Under the pieces are notes generated by a model. That model saw only the letters and a program-made list of their open reading frames with translations, was not told the origin of the DNA and ran no database searches. From assembly GCA_014898425.1 (NCBI GenBank), contig RCSZ01000003.1:1860001-1924000 (forward strand): 64,000 bases of DNA. Reading direction: 5' to 3'. The position numbers were made by a program, and so were the translations under genes. Every line of letters starts with the position of its first letter. The stretch's first letter is position 1. Below are positions 35,079 through 46,594 of this stretch, in pieces. The DNA is from Botryotinia globosa. Taxonomy: Eukaryota > Ascomycota > Leotiomycetes > Helotiales > Sclerotiniaceae.

Positions 35079-35481
35079 ATGGCAACACTCTCCGCCGTAC
35101 CCAAACGCTTCAAGCTGATATTTTTCGTCCCACCATCAGGACTTCCAGCCTGTAAAGCTGCTATCTTCGCCGCCGGAGCTGGACGTTATCCAGGCCCTGG
35201 AAATTATACTGAATGTTGTTGGGCTACGACAGGCACTGCTCAATTTCGACCAGGTGATACCGCAAATCCAAATATCGGAACTGTAGGCGCGTTGGAAGAG
35301 GTGCAAGAAGTCAGGTTCGAAACTTTGTGTGTGGGCGAGGAGACCATTAGAAATGCGGTTGCAGCTTTGAAGAAGCAAGTTTGATTCTTATGTGATCGTG
35401 CTTCTCGTTTCTGATGCGTTTATTAGAGTTCATCCATATGAGGAACCGGCTTATGAAGTTTATAAGCTGGAAGATTATTAA
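35079..35481 (+). CDS. Small Nif3-associated / CutA-like (PII-fold) protein with a GC-AG intron
   Basis: The 116-residue protein begins MATLSAVPKRFKLIFFVPPS and contains LPACKAAIFAAGAGRYPGPG, FRPGDTANPNIGTVG and EEVQEVRFETLCV. It ends in VHPYEEPAYEVYKLEDY. HPYEEPAYE is the hallmark of the small PII/CutA-like domain found inside or beside NIF3 proteins (YqfO type). Exon 1 is 35079-35374 and exon 2 is 35427-35481. The only frame-preserving splice uses donor GCAAGT at 35375 and acceptor ATTAG ending at 35426, a 52-bp GC-AG intron. This gives ALKK-VHPYEEP, as expected for the family. The nearest GT donor (35379) would be out of frame with the conserved tail. Function in fungi is unclear: metal or ligand binding is suggested for the fold, but I cannot infer it from sequence. 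Confidence 0.88.
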
Positions 35482-36496
35482 GTCCGGTGAAGCCTATGGC
35501 CTAGCGTTACTGTTGGAGAGAAATATGCAGCGAGCAGAAAGAACACATCGCTTTACGATCGGACGTTGATTCCTATGGTCTTGAAATGAATATCTGAGGA
35601 CAGAAGTGTAGCCACGTCCCAAGAAGAATTTCCTGTCTTTCAGCTTTCAGCTCGGGATGAATCAGTTGACAGAATATGCTACTTTATTCTGGCATCATTC
35701 TATGCCTTATCTGTGTTCTGCAACCACCCCACCCTGGAGTCTTCAGATCCCATTTCGAATTGCAATCATCTGCTTCAATGCACACTCCTTTCACCACTTG
35801 TCTCATCTACCTAGTCGAATTTTTTGCATTCAAACCAGTGCCTCATTGGGTATACAGGGTAACATATCATTCGACCTCTTGTAATTATCAATAAATTGGT
35901 AGGCTGCTGGTATTCAATTGCACTATAGAGCACGATTTGGAACTAGAAAGAACCCAATTACTTGGGAGGCCCTGATTTTCGGCATCATTTTCATTCAAAT
36001 ATATTGTCAGGATTGAACGTTCGCAAATGATCAATCTTGAGAGGCTAGTGCCGTTGATCAGATCAAGACTCGACATTGACATCAAGATTCGATCATGATA
36101 CATAGTTTGGCATGATTCTGCACAAACAGAGGAATGCTCTGTTCTCCAATCATTGCGATTGAACATCTTGATCGAGCGACTGTCTATATTCCGTCACCAA
36201 GGTCGTGAACTCAGACGCAAAACCGTTACTTTATTGTGTGTTTAGCACAGGTAGCGAGAAGTGATTACTCACCTAGAACAAAGTCTAACGAGACATCTTT
36301 CCATGAAACTACCCTTCAAACCCCCGCATACTTCCATTGAAGCTTGGCCAATCCCATTATTCAATCTCACCATGAAATCCACCCCAAGCAACTCTCGACT
36401 CCTCTCCCCAGCCCATCGACCATACAAAAACATCACAGAACCCAAAGCCTACCTAAAACCCACTCACAAACTCACAACCACTCCACCACATCTGGC
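35482..36496. other. Intergenic, no supported gene
   Basis: About 1 kb of AT-rich DNA. ORFs at 35657-35894 (plus) and 35888-36166 (minus) have no motif. The last 150 bp is A/C-rich, compatible with the leader of the ORF at 36497. Confidence 0.45.
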
Positions 36497-36814
36497 ATGA
36501 CATTTGTGATCATCAACCGAACTTCTCTCCTCGCCAACAGAGCCTCGATTCTCATCAACCACACAATTCAACACCACATCTACAGCACCCCAATCAAACG
36601 CGGCATCCTAATCAATGGAACCGAATATATACGTCGAGAAGACATCGCCATCGTAAGCGCCATGATCGCGATGCCGGAGATCGCTCTCTGTACCCTCGTG
36701 CAGCAAACCATTCTCGTCTGCGTGCTTTACGCTCTCTTGAGAGCGAAAAATCGTCTCCGCGAAGATCGGATGACTTTTCAAATGATGTGGTCGAGTCGGG
36801 TGAATGATATATAG
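36497..36814 (+). CDS. Small hypothetical protein, possible membrane segment
   Basis: A 105-residue frame from the ATG at 36497 (MTFVIINRTSLLANRASILI). The frame is open further upstream to an ATG at 36344, but that part is a His/Ser/Thr low-complexity translation of A/C-rich DNA, so I prefer the internal start. Codons are biased to ATC, CTC and GCC as in the confirmed genes. A hydrophobic stretch (IAIVSAMIAMPEIALCTLVQQTILVCVLYALL, about residues 50-82) could span a membrane, followed by a basic end. No family is recognised. Confidence 0.45.
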   Translation: MTFVIINRTSLLANRASILINHTIQHHIYSTPIKRGILINGTEYIRREDIAIVSAMIAMPEIALCTLVQQTILVCVLYALLRAKNRLREDRMTFQMMWSSRVNDI

Positions 36815-37677
36815 CAGTGCTTATCAGTTGATACTTCATCCATAACAGCAGCCCCTTCCAATAACCTGTTTCCGATCGCAGAAGAAGGGAAATTAAGAGG
36901 AGGAGGAATAGACTTATTTCTATTCTTTTCTATTCTATTCTATTATTCCATCGCCTTGATTATTTTTACTTACTTATAAACATTATATTTAAGATAAATA
37001 ATGTGGAATATTCGATCAAGAGAAATTCAACTTCAATATAGACCTCTCAATATAAATATCCCCAATACACGATTCCCATCACGATTCCCATCACTACCCC
37101 TATTCCCTCCCCCCCTCCCCTACCTCAACACCCATCCACACAGAAAACCTACCCAATACTATCATTTCCACAATCCGACTTTATCCACTCATCCATCCAC
37201 TCATCCATCCACTCATCCATCCACTCATCCATCCACTCATCCATCCACTCATCCATCCACTCATCCAAAAAACAAAACCAACATCAAAAACCCCCTATAA
37301 CCCTATAATCTCACAAATCTATAGAGCTACCTACCTACCTATACACCTTTAAACTCCCAAGTCTACAAATCCACAAACATTGAAAACTCAAGCTCAAGGT
37401 GTAGATGTTAAAATCCAAACTCCTCCGTATATACCATACCCAATGAATATCACATTTCCTTCAAGATGAGAAAACAAAAACATATTCGCTCAAGGCGAAT
37501 CCGCTTACAGTCCCTATCATGTGTAGGTCAAATACACAACTACCTGGACACTTTATGATCACAATAAAACCACACAGGTATGTAACAATCTTTTGTTTCC
37601 CATTTATTACATCGTATCTCGAAACGAACCTGTTACGCCCCCTGCCGAGTCCCTATTTAAATAGAAGATATGAAGCC
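36815..37677. other. Intergenic with 12-bp minisatellite
   Basis: The 3' flank of yos9 and the DNA between convergent genes. The ORF at 37001-37300 is largely the translation of a C-rich tract and the minisatellite at 37183-37267, listed separately. A TATTC pentamer run lies near 36925. Nothing else seen. Confidence 0.6.
37183..37267. repeat. ATCCACTCATCC minisatellite, about 7 copies
   Basis: A 12-bp unit repeated about seven times almost without change. It belongs to the same ATCCAC word family as the arrays at 42450-42510 and 42614-42817. Confidence 0.9.
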
Positions 37678-39233
37678 TCATAATTCGTCCTTGAATATTT
37701 CCTCGCTACCTTCTTCACTATCTTCATCTTCATATACGTTATTATCTTTCTTATCGCCATCCTTCTGAGCTTCCCCCTCAATAGGTTTTCCGGGTCCCTT
37801 TTGATGGCCCTGCCCTGCATCATCCTCGACAATTCCCAAGATTTCTCTAACCTGTCCTGGGGCATCAACAACCTCAATTTTCCAGCCCTGGTCACCTGCC
37901 AGCTTCTTGACTTCCTCTTGTAACTTTTCGATCATTTTCGGGTCGAGATCCATTTGTTCCAGTGATTTCGGACTAATGACTTCGATGTTCCCTCCCTGGG
38001 CCTTGCTTTTCCCGCGTGCAATGATTTCTGTCCGGCTTCCGCTGTCACCATCTCCAAAGTCTGGGGGGATAGGTAGACGCTGTCCTTCTTTACCGACGAA
38101 TGTACCTGCGCCGATGGTCACACCGCCAATGACTATGGGATTTTTAGCGTAGGCCACGGAGGGTGAAGAGGTGATAAAGTTGGAATCAATATGGGATTGG
38201 GATTGTTGGTGGGCTACAGGTTTGCAGACTATGCTGTTGGCTTTCTCTGCTTTAGGTGGCATGAATGCTACGTCGTCGCAAAGGCGGGGTGTGTATACAA
38301 CCATCAGGTATGAACATGTGGTCATTTCCTTGATATATCCGATACGATCCTTGACATTAGGGTTGCAGTGAAATTGAACTTCGACTTGGCGGGGCTTGCC
38401 TGTGAGATCGCAGATTGTGCCACCTTCCATTTTCTGAACGAGGTAACGCATGTCGCCCTTGACTTGTAATTCTGTTTTTGGTGATTCCCCATTTTTGGGT
38501 GTCTCATGCGCTTCTATTTGATTGCCCCATTCATCCTCTTTACTCTTGCTTTTTGGTGATGCCTTCGCCTTTCCGAGAACGAATTCTTGGGCTGATGGAT
38601 CCGGTTGGGGTGGGAATGCCGCCTTTCCAGGTTGTGCGGGCAGTTGATGAAACTGTGTGATTTCGTTATTGTAGCAGAACGAATATGACCACCATCCAGA
38701 TACGAAATATAGACAGTTGTTCTCCAAATCTTGAAGCAGTTCCCAACCACGATCGGTTGCTCTAGCAAGCTCTTTTTGTTCAGCAGCGCGAGCTTCGGCT
38801 TCCGAGGTTTCGTTTCGCGGCGGCAGAGAAACTATGGGAATTGTGCATACATGCGCTTCACCATGTAGATACATGAGCTCGTGGGTTTGTTTGGGAGGCT
38901 CGGATTCATGATCGGTGGGATCATCCTGGATAGGGTGTTGAGATGGTTGTAGGCTTCTAAGATCTTCTTTATTGCCTGAAAATCTGACAGGCAAATTGGG
39001 ATGATTGGCGATAAAATATGCTTCCTCGTGAGAAGGAATTTCACTTGAGAATACTACTTCATACTATTCTTCGTGAGTTTTTGACGACTTTATATTAGGA
39101 TTGCTTATAAATTCGCTGGGCTTGCGCATACCTGTGGAAATGCAAGCAAGTCATCGTGAACACTGAACACATTTTGACTAGCTAATGTTATTGAGGCTAT
39201 AGATAACAAAGCTGGAATTGATTTACGCATCAT
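37678..39233 (-). CDS. yos9: Protein OS-9 homologue Yos9, ER quality-control lectin
   Basis: Yos9/OS-9 reads trimmed mannose glycans on misfolded glycoproteins and passes them to the Hrd1 ubiquitin ligase for ER-associated degradation. Exons are 39233-39132 and 39063-37678; the intron is 68 bp (GTATGC...GAATAG). The protein is 495 residues. The signal peptide is at about 1-18 (MMRKSIPALLSIASITLA). The MRH (mannose-6-phosphate receptor homology) domain spans about 130-300: conserved WW (158-159), Gln of ITQFH (171), Arg of GKPRQVEVQFHC (259), Glu of IKEMTTCSY (280) and Tyr (286) are the sugar-binding set, with paired Cys at about 151, 252, 267, 284 and 296. The tail is acidic and ends in KDEL, a luminal retrieval signal. 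The first of two adjacent ATGs is taken as the start; the second would remove one residue. Confidence 0.95.
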
Positions 39234-40545
39234 GCTGTATGGCAATTGCGAATTGCAGATGGACACAATTTCATTGATAAGGAACGAAGTCTGCGAATTC
39301 CAGATGGACAAAAATTCATTGATAAGGACGAAGTTCACAAGCTATGATCGCATTTCCACAAAGCTGTCATCATCTACTAGGCTCGAGCTTCGTAGCGGGG
39401 TTCGGATAAACATATTCATTTTTGACCGGCAAGTTTCCCCGACTGGCACATGACATGAACTCCTTGATTTGACTCAGAGGAAGTGATCTTCTTTTCGCAA
39501 TAGAATGCATGTATGAACGTAGATTATACCGAGAATAGCATTTTTGACCGGCCAACGGTGAGATATGCAACAAAATGTAACATTTTTTAATAATCAGAAG
39601 GGTGATGCAGTTGATGTCACGTGTTATAGTTCAATAGAGTCGAACGGGGGTTTCGAGGAGTCTTATTACACATCCAGGGAGTTAGGAGAACGAGATACCG
39701 TCCATAGAGCCGTTGGAAATCTTGACTTTGAAGTCAAGTTAGAGCCTGGGCATCATTCCATTTGCCGGGCATCGCCGATGGGGATAGATCAGGCTCTTTA
39801 CAAGGCATATCTGCTCAAGATGACAAGATCACATTTCCCTTTTCTCTCATGCCGTGGAAGGTTGCATTCCGACCATCGACTCGGGTCCAGAACAAAGGTA
39901 CACCTGGGCAATATACTCAAGACTCAATGCAAAGTGCCAAAGCCAAAAATACATCCGGCAGATCCAACAAACTCTCAGATCAAGGCCAGAAAAGGCCAGC
40001 GAGATGTTGGGCACCATAACATCGTGCAGTCCACGCGAGAGAGCTTGCAAAAGGGTGTGATGACTATGCTACGGGTAACGCAATGCCCCCAAAGCCTTTT
40101 CGTACCTTACGTATACGGTATACAGCGTACCTTGGTCTGACAACATGGGAGATGGGAAAATGCCGCGTATTCGTGGGGTTTGCACACAGCCATCACAAAC
40201 AATACCTATGAATGATGGCTACGTCCTGGCCATACCATACAGGCCAAAACCATTGCCCGATATGCAGATGTAGTAAAGCGGCTACGCCCGACGAGAAAGC
40301 AGGAATTTGTTTTGTTCGTGGAATCATTACTGATCTTCCTTACCAATCATCAATGGTAGTAGTGTAGGCTTGGGTTGATTGGGAGTAGATATCTCAGTTT
40401 GTGTTGTTGGTTACAAGTTACAGTACAGTACAGTACAGTACATACAACGCAGAACCGAGTCAACCGAGAGCCCGTTCTGAAGAAGCGAAAGGATACATGA
40501 TGATAATTGTGATGTGATGGGTTATTCTCGGGGACGGGATTATTT

Positions 40546-40615
40546 GATGGGTGATGGGTGATGGGTGATGGGTGATGGCTGATGGCTGATGGCTGATGGC
40601 TGATGGCTGATGGCT
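40546..40615. repeat. Heptamer array, GATGGGT x4 then GATGGCT x6
   Basis: Ten consecutive heptamers, 70 bp. A single G-to-C change separates two homogeneous blocks, showing that the variant unit itself was amplified. Confidence 0.9.
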
Positions 40616-41050
40616 GGACATCAAGGTTATTTGAGTAAAAGTGGTCGAGATTAAGGCAATCTTGGAAGTGGTAATAACCTGGGCGAACCATCTTCAGACA
40701 GTGTGATGTGTTGGTTCGTATAATCACCGTACGTGTCGAATCTGTGGTGGAACACGTTTACGAGGTCAAAGAGAACGAATAGGGAGAGAGGATTCCCAGC
40801 TTCCGACTCAGATTGATCAATATTTCCTAATCATAATTACCTATGATTGGCATAAATTGTGGTATAAAATTTATGAGGCGAACTAGCGAGTTTGACTGCC
40901 TTACCTAATCTTCAAGGGTTGATGTGAGCTAGGTAGCTCGAGACTTATTATTATCATTAATAATACTAGGTAGGTAGGTAGTTGTAGTTACCTAGTAGTC
41001 ATCAGCCAGTCGGGATGAGCCGCAGTTTGACAGGAAGATCATTACTTGTT

Positions 41051-41118
41051 GCTTCACTTTTCTTTTCTTTCCTTTCCTTTCTTTTCCTTTCTTTTCCTTT
41101 CCTCTTCCTCTTCCTCGT
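41051..41118. repeat. Polypyrimidine tract (TTTTCC/TTTCC units)
   Basis: An almost pure C/T stretch of about 68 bp built from TTTTC and TTTCC units with terminal CTTCCT units. Seen directly. Confidence 0.8.
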
Positions 41119-41414
41119 CTAATTCTAGAAAGAGTTTAGAAGGGGATTTGTGATGGTTGGAATTTGGAAATGAACCACGAGTCCACGACCCTTATTAATT
41201 TAATTGGCTTCTGCAGTTCCGAGGAGAGGAGAGATGAATGATAATTAATATCTCTCTCTTCTCGAATCGCGGTCGATGGATATATAGCTATATGTATATA
41301 GGTACTAGATATACACAGATAGATATATAGCATGAATTACCTACGGAGGTACATGCCCTCATTTTTGCCTCACCGCTTTTGAAGTCAACTTTACCTGCAT
41401 CGAGCGATATAAAA

Positions 41415-41446
41415 AGATTTCGGTGTATGCCCATACACCGAAATCT
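41415..41446. repeat. Perfect inverted repeat, 15-bp arms, 2-nt centre
   Basis: AGATTTCGGTGTATG (41415-41429) and CATACACCGAAATCT (41432-41446) are exact reverse complements separated by CC. It is preceded by GATATAAAA, a TATA-like word. It is the longest perfect palindrome I noticed in the window. Confidence 0.92.
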
Positions 41447-42449
41447 CCACTAAGGTATGAGGTGGGATTAGTCATAACCAGAAGGTATGATTGACGATCT
41501 TCTAGGATAACCATAACCAATGAAACGGGAGAATTTCCATACGAAGGACTGGTGGTAGAAAGGAAATTTATTACTATTACTATTCGTTGTTATTGTTATT
41601 ATTATTGTTATGGTTATTATTATTAGGGTTCTTATTATTATGTATTGTTGTTGATCATGAGACAAATCTACAAAGTAAGCACTTTCAATAGACCAATGCG
41701 AGTAGTGGCTATACGTCCAGGTAAAAATTGAAGTCGATCAATCGTTCTAGACTGAGTACATGCATGACCATTGACGACTGACGTACAGATACAGAGAAGA
41801 AAGACTAAGGTTTTCCGAGAAATCTACATGGCGCGAATGGCCTCGAAAATATTCACCTGGGACTCTGGGAGAATGATGGATGACATGATTACTTATCAGG
41901 ACGTGGGGGATGGTGGGAGTGAGTATCAAACGGAGAATGACTTGCTTCTATTTGCTTGGCCTCTGAGGTGATACCAGCACAGTGCACACATATAGGAGGA
42001 GAGCTTTGGTGTTTATGTACATACATAGCTACCCAGTCGGACCTCGAATCTTTCTTCTTTCTTTGGTGTACAGTAACTTCTTGATTCCTCATGTAACTGA
42101 CTTCCTGGTGTGACTTTCTATGTTGTCAATCTCTATTTCGGACAAATTACAATTACAATTACAATGTACCGCAGCAAGCCTCCCATCCCTTCCATCCCTC
42201 CACATTATGATTATAGCCATGATGGATATGATGATGATGATGATGATGATGATCATAATAACCATAATATCAATAATATCAATAATATCAATGACAGCAA
42301 TACCAACAAGAAATCGATCCACCATAGAATCTTGAACACGCCCCTCACTCCCTCCATTCTTATTATCCTCCATTCTTATTATACTCACGACTTTCAATCT
42401 TCATCCCACCACAGTTGTTGGATCCACACCCAATGCCACACCCAATGTC

Positions 42450-42510
42450 ACACATCCACACATCCACACATCCACACATCCACACATCCACACATCCACA
42501 CATCCACACA
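42450..42510. repeat. ACATCCAC octamer array (about 7-8 copies)
   Basis: A perfect 8-bp period of about 60 bp, ending directly at a TACCTAGGTA palindrome (42511-42520). Confidence 0.9.
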
Positions 42511-42613
42511 TACCTAGGTATATATCCACCAACAAGCTTCATCTTTTCCTAATATAGTAACATTATTTTCATCCTTATCCTATCCCTTATCCTGGTATAC
42601 CAAGAAAAAATCA

Positions 42614-42817
42614 TACATCCACTTATACATCCACTTATACATCCACTTATACATCCACTTATACATCCACTTATACATCCACTTATACATCCACTTATAC
42701 ATCCATTTATACATCCACTTATACATCCACTTATACATCCATTTATACATCCACTTATACATCCACTTATACATCCACTTATACATCCACTTATACATCC
42801 ACTTATACATCCACCCA
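42614..42817. repeat. TACATCCACTTA 12-bp minisatellite, about 17 copies
   Basis: Roughly 200 bp of 12-bp units, two of them carrying ATTTA in place of ACTTA. It is followed by two longer units containing CATACATGATACATC and C runs (to about 42870). Open frames on the minus strand (repeating YKWM or SGCI) are repeat translations. Confidence 0.92.
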
Positions 42818-43532
42818 TACATGATACATCCCCCCCATACATGATACATCCCCCCCCCCATACATCCATCCACTCATATACTTTCAAAAAAATAAAAGAA
42901 AAAGGTCCCATACATCCATACATCCACCCATACATCCATCTCATACATTCGTCTCATCATATCTCTTTTGGTCTGTCCTCGAAACATCCTAATCTGTTTA
43001 ATCTGTCTGGTCTGTCTGGTTTGTCTCGTCATCAGAGTCATCCCGATTCCCAACCCACACTTCATCCGTTCTTCTGCCGTGTCATCCATATCCCAAACTC
43101 AATTTCATATGAGCCCCATCTTACCATGTCGCGCTGTCCATACAATACATAGTTCGTCTTTCCCATTTCCACAATCTTGACTTCATTATTTTCGCCTTAC
43201 TTTTATGCCTCCCTATCCTCCCACGCAACCATAGTGTCATATCAATATTCCAAACGAAAAAAAGTAACGAAAAACACTATCATTACCTTCACCGTTCGTA
43301 ACATCGTTACCTGCATCCTTCATCCATACGTATGTCATGGATTCTCATGTTCATCATTCAACTCCTCTTCACTGCACCCGCTACTGTACGAAATATGCTG
43401 GTGATCATACTCTTTACTAACTACGTGAGGCTGCAGACAACGTTGCAAGCGACGACACAGTCTCCACTATCATACACCAGCAATTCGACAAGTCCTTGGA
43501 GACTGCCTAACAAATTCTAATATACACTTGCG

Positions 43533-45614
43533 ATGTCGTCTCAGTTAAGACTCAATGCTTCGGTAGATCAGGATCAACTTCAATTCCTTCTGGCACAGCA
43601 AGAACACATTCAAGCGCAAATCGCATCCCTCACATCCGGCTCGGCGTCAACATCGTCGTTCCCCCATCACAGATCCCCGATACACAAACAACAAACACAA
43701 CGAAGACACAATGTTCCCCGAAGTATGTCAAGCAGTGGAGCTCTCATGGCCCGACACCCATCTTCTGTAGGAGTCCCCTGTGGTTTTCCTCCCTGAGCTG
43801 GCTCTAACGATACTTAGGACCGGAGGGAAGCAAGCGGAATATCGCGGACAATATCTCAACAATCTGAGCCCGTCATGATGCGAGCAAGCTCAATGAATAG
43901 TGCATCTACACGCTCCGGAAGATTACCATTTACCCAGAACGGCGCGATGCCCCCTCCACTCCATAATGATCTCCGCCGAGGAAATCCCGCCCTCGAAGCT
44001 TGGGTTAATCAAGATCAGCCCTACAGCTCTTACACTTTCTCGCATCAAACCTCGGCTTCCCCCCTTCAGCGCTCTATGTCTCAACGGAAGCCGGAATTAG
44101 AACAAGTTCTCGAGGTTCCCCAAGGTTTCGAAAACCCCGGCGACTTCCTCTTCCGTACCGGATTTACTGGTGCCTCACCTACCCCAGTGTTCTCGATTAC
44201 GCCTTCTCCGGTATCGATGCACTCTTCAACACCTATGCAACTTCAACAATCTCGACAGTCATTCAACATCCCTAGCACGCCTACAACTACGACTCTTACT
44301 GATGCAACTACATACACAAGTAACATGAGTCGACAAAATAGTCTTTTTAATGAGCCCCTGGTGGAAAGTATTGAAATGATGAAGTTCAATTCGAACAATT
44401 CCTTTTCTACAGGTATCAATGATGATTCTGTTTATCCCGTTGCTCCTCAGTATAGTTCTTCTCATCATAGTCGTCGGTCTTCCGACGAGGAACAGACTCA
44501 ACTACTTGTTGGGGCTGGTGGTGTTGGCAATGATTCTCAGTTTTCTCTTTCTTTTCCTAGTACGGAAGCCTTTGCTCAGTCTCAAATTTCTGCACCTTTT
44601 GCTCAACAGATGGAAAAGTCACAATCGATTGAAAGTGTTTCATCGAGTATGTCATCATCATCATCTCGTAATAAGCAGCGGCTACAAGTTAGTAACATTG
44701 CCGCTGCGCGACCACTCATGCCTAAGGGTGGTTGTGAAGAGAATTCGATATCACGAGTCACCTCATCACAATCAATGACGCGGCTCGATTCAAAAGATGT
44801 GACAAATGATAAGGTCGCTATCGAAAAGCGTGCTTATCAACGACCAAAACACGAACGTGTATTTTGCAAGTTATGTGATGAACACCCTGATGGGTTTCGT
44901 GGCGAACATGAGCTTCGAAGACACTGCGATCGACAACATAAGAGAATGGTGAAGAAGTGGGTTTGCGTTGAACCGCTGAGCAGTCAAGGACGCGAAAAGC
45001 CTGTGTTGCCACTCTCAAAATGCAAGGCGTGCGCGACGCAGAAAAAGAAGTATGGAGCATACTACAATGCAGCTGCACACCTCAGAAGAGCGCATTTCAA
45101 ACCCAAATCTAAGGGTAGAAACAAGAACAGTAAGGTTGAGGAGTCTCAAAAGCGTGGTGGAAAGGCTGGAGGAGATTGGCCTCCAATGTCGGAGTTGAAA
45201 AATTGGTTCAAAGAGGTGGAAGAGCCAGCGGCAGATTATACTCAACAAGACGATGAGAACGATGATGAAGACATGAATGAGAGTATGCTTAACGATCTAT
45301 CGCCAAATCATGACGTACCAACCGATTTCGATAATGCCATCAGCAAAGTTCCGATTCACCAAGTATACCCTTCGATCAACACACAAAACTTTGCTAGCAA
45401 CATCAACTTCGACAATTCGATGCAACAGAACATTGATATATCAATGAACTTTGCAGGTCAAACAAACTTTGACTTTTCTTCTTTTCCTATGAATGACCCA
45501 TCAGTGGCATTCTTTGATCCTATTTCTTCTCTTCCTCAAGTTTTTGGTGATCAATCACTTGTTGGTGTCAATACTGTAAATTTTTCTTATGATCCTTCTT
45601 TGTCTTTCAATTAG
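43533..45614 (+). CDS. C2H2-like zinc-finger protein, probable transcription factor
   Basis: Exons 43533-43766 and 43818-45614 give 676 residues. The 51-bp intron has donor GTAGGA, branch CTCTAACG and acceptor CTTAG; a second in-frame donor (GTCCCC, 43773) is weaker. The N-terminus has a Gln-rich helix (QDQLQFLLAQQEHIQAQIASL) and long Ser/Pro/Gln-rich regions. The conserved part is near residues 415-510: RPKHERVFCKLCDEHPDGFR with HELRRHCDRQH (C-x2-C-x15-H-x4-H), then KCKACATQKKKYG with AAAHLRRAH (again C-x2-C-x15-H-x4-H). Both fingers have a longer inter-pair spacing than classical C2H2 and occur together in a fungal family of unknown targets. A basic stretch (KPKSKGRNKNSK) follows, then an acidic region (QQDDENDDEDMNES) and an Asn/Phe-rich C-terminus that may activate transcription. 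A nuclear role is inferred. Confidence 0.9.
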
Positions 45615-46169
45615 GTATCAGTCCTACTCTGTTCATACTGGTATGGTTTGAGTAAGGTGTGATGACAAATTTTCCCTTTTTTTTCTCATCTGCCTTCAGT
45701 CATACTTTTGATCAATTTGGTGAGTTGAATTGATGAATTGCCGCATGGCGTCAGATTTCTAGATAGGCAGGCGTATTTCCATTTTCTTTCTTTCTGTATC
45801 TTTTTTCCATCTCTTGTCCATTTCTTCGTTGAGAAGTTACGGCTGTTATGAGTAATGAATTTGATATATCTGGTGGTGGTATCTTTCTTTTTTCTTTTTT
45901 CTCCTCATTTCTTTTTCATCTCTTTACCTGGGCTCAGGATTTTGGATTTGTTGGGGGTTTTTGGTGTTTGGGAAATCGACAACGACGAGAGTTGTCATGG
46001 TTAGGATTGGATGGGACGGGACAGAACAGGATGGATGGATGATTGATTGATTGACTGGATTATACCTACAGTAATACTCTTGATTATATACAAGTTTATT
46101 TTATCTGTTTTTTTGATTGCTTGTTTTCTATGGTATGAGCAGACTTTGGATTTCTGATGATGGGGTAGG

Positions 46170-46268
46170 GAGATGAAGAGGAGATGAAGAGGAGATGAAG
46201 AGGAGATGAAGAGGAGATGAAGAGGAGATGAAGAGGAGATGAAGAGGAGATGAAGAGGAGATGAAGAG
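46170..46268. repeat. GAGATGAAGAG 11-bp array, 9 copies
   Basis: Nine consecutive perfect 11-bp units, 99 bp, purine-only except for T. Seen directly. Confidence 0.9.
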
Positions 46269-46557
46269 AGTTGAGTGGTGCAGTGGTGGCTGGAGTCAGG
46301 ATTGGAGAGCGTCTATACTATGATGATGTGGACGTCGAGACGATGAAGATGAAGATGAAGATGAAGATGAAGATAGAAACAAAGATAGATGTGTGAATAA
46401 GATAAACGACAAATTTGTAGATACTTAATGATAATACAGATTGATTCTTTTATTCATCCAGGGAATTTATGGTATTGTTTGATTGTTCTTAATGGAGGTA
46501 GTCTTTGTGTGTAAAGTTTGGTCTGTGTGTGTGATTTGAGTTTGGGGAGAGAGGGGT

Positions 46558-46594
46558 GGGATGGGGATGGGGATGGGGATGGGGATGGGGATGG
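46558..46594. repeat. GGGGAT hexamer array, about 6 copies
   Basis: Six consecutive GGGGAT units followed by GGTGAT variants. A G-rich strand with this spacing could in principle form a quadruplex; that is inference. Confidence 0.85.

Larger units (their letters stand above)
39234..43532. other. Intergenic region rich in minisatellites, no supported gene
   Basis: About 4.3 kb between divergent yos9 (-) and the zinc-finger gene (+). The left part holds a 191-codon ORF (39565-40140, plus) with no motif and neutral codon use, which I do not accept. From 40.4 to 42.95 kb repeats dominate: ACAGT (about 40421-40440), heptamers, a pyrimidine tract, ATT/ATTGTT runs (about 41565-41655), a GAT run (about 42226-42252), and 8-bp and 12-bp arrays. 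A perfect 15-bp inverted repeat is at 41415-41446. Long ORFs at 42110-42517 and 42549-42944 are translations of these repeats. The last 500 bp is a C-rich, probably transcribed leader of the zinc-finger gene. Confidence 0.6.

Noticed and set aside
39565..40140. 191-codon plus-strand ORF beginning MQQNVTFFNNQKGDAVDVTC
   Set aside because: No motif, no codon bias like the confirmed genes, and a competing open frame over the same DNA. It could be a decayed gene but I cannot support it.
42110..42944. Long ORFs of 135 and 131 codons on both strands
   Set aside because: They are translations of GAT, ACATCCAC and TACATCCACTTA arrays.
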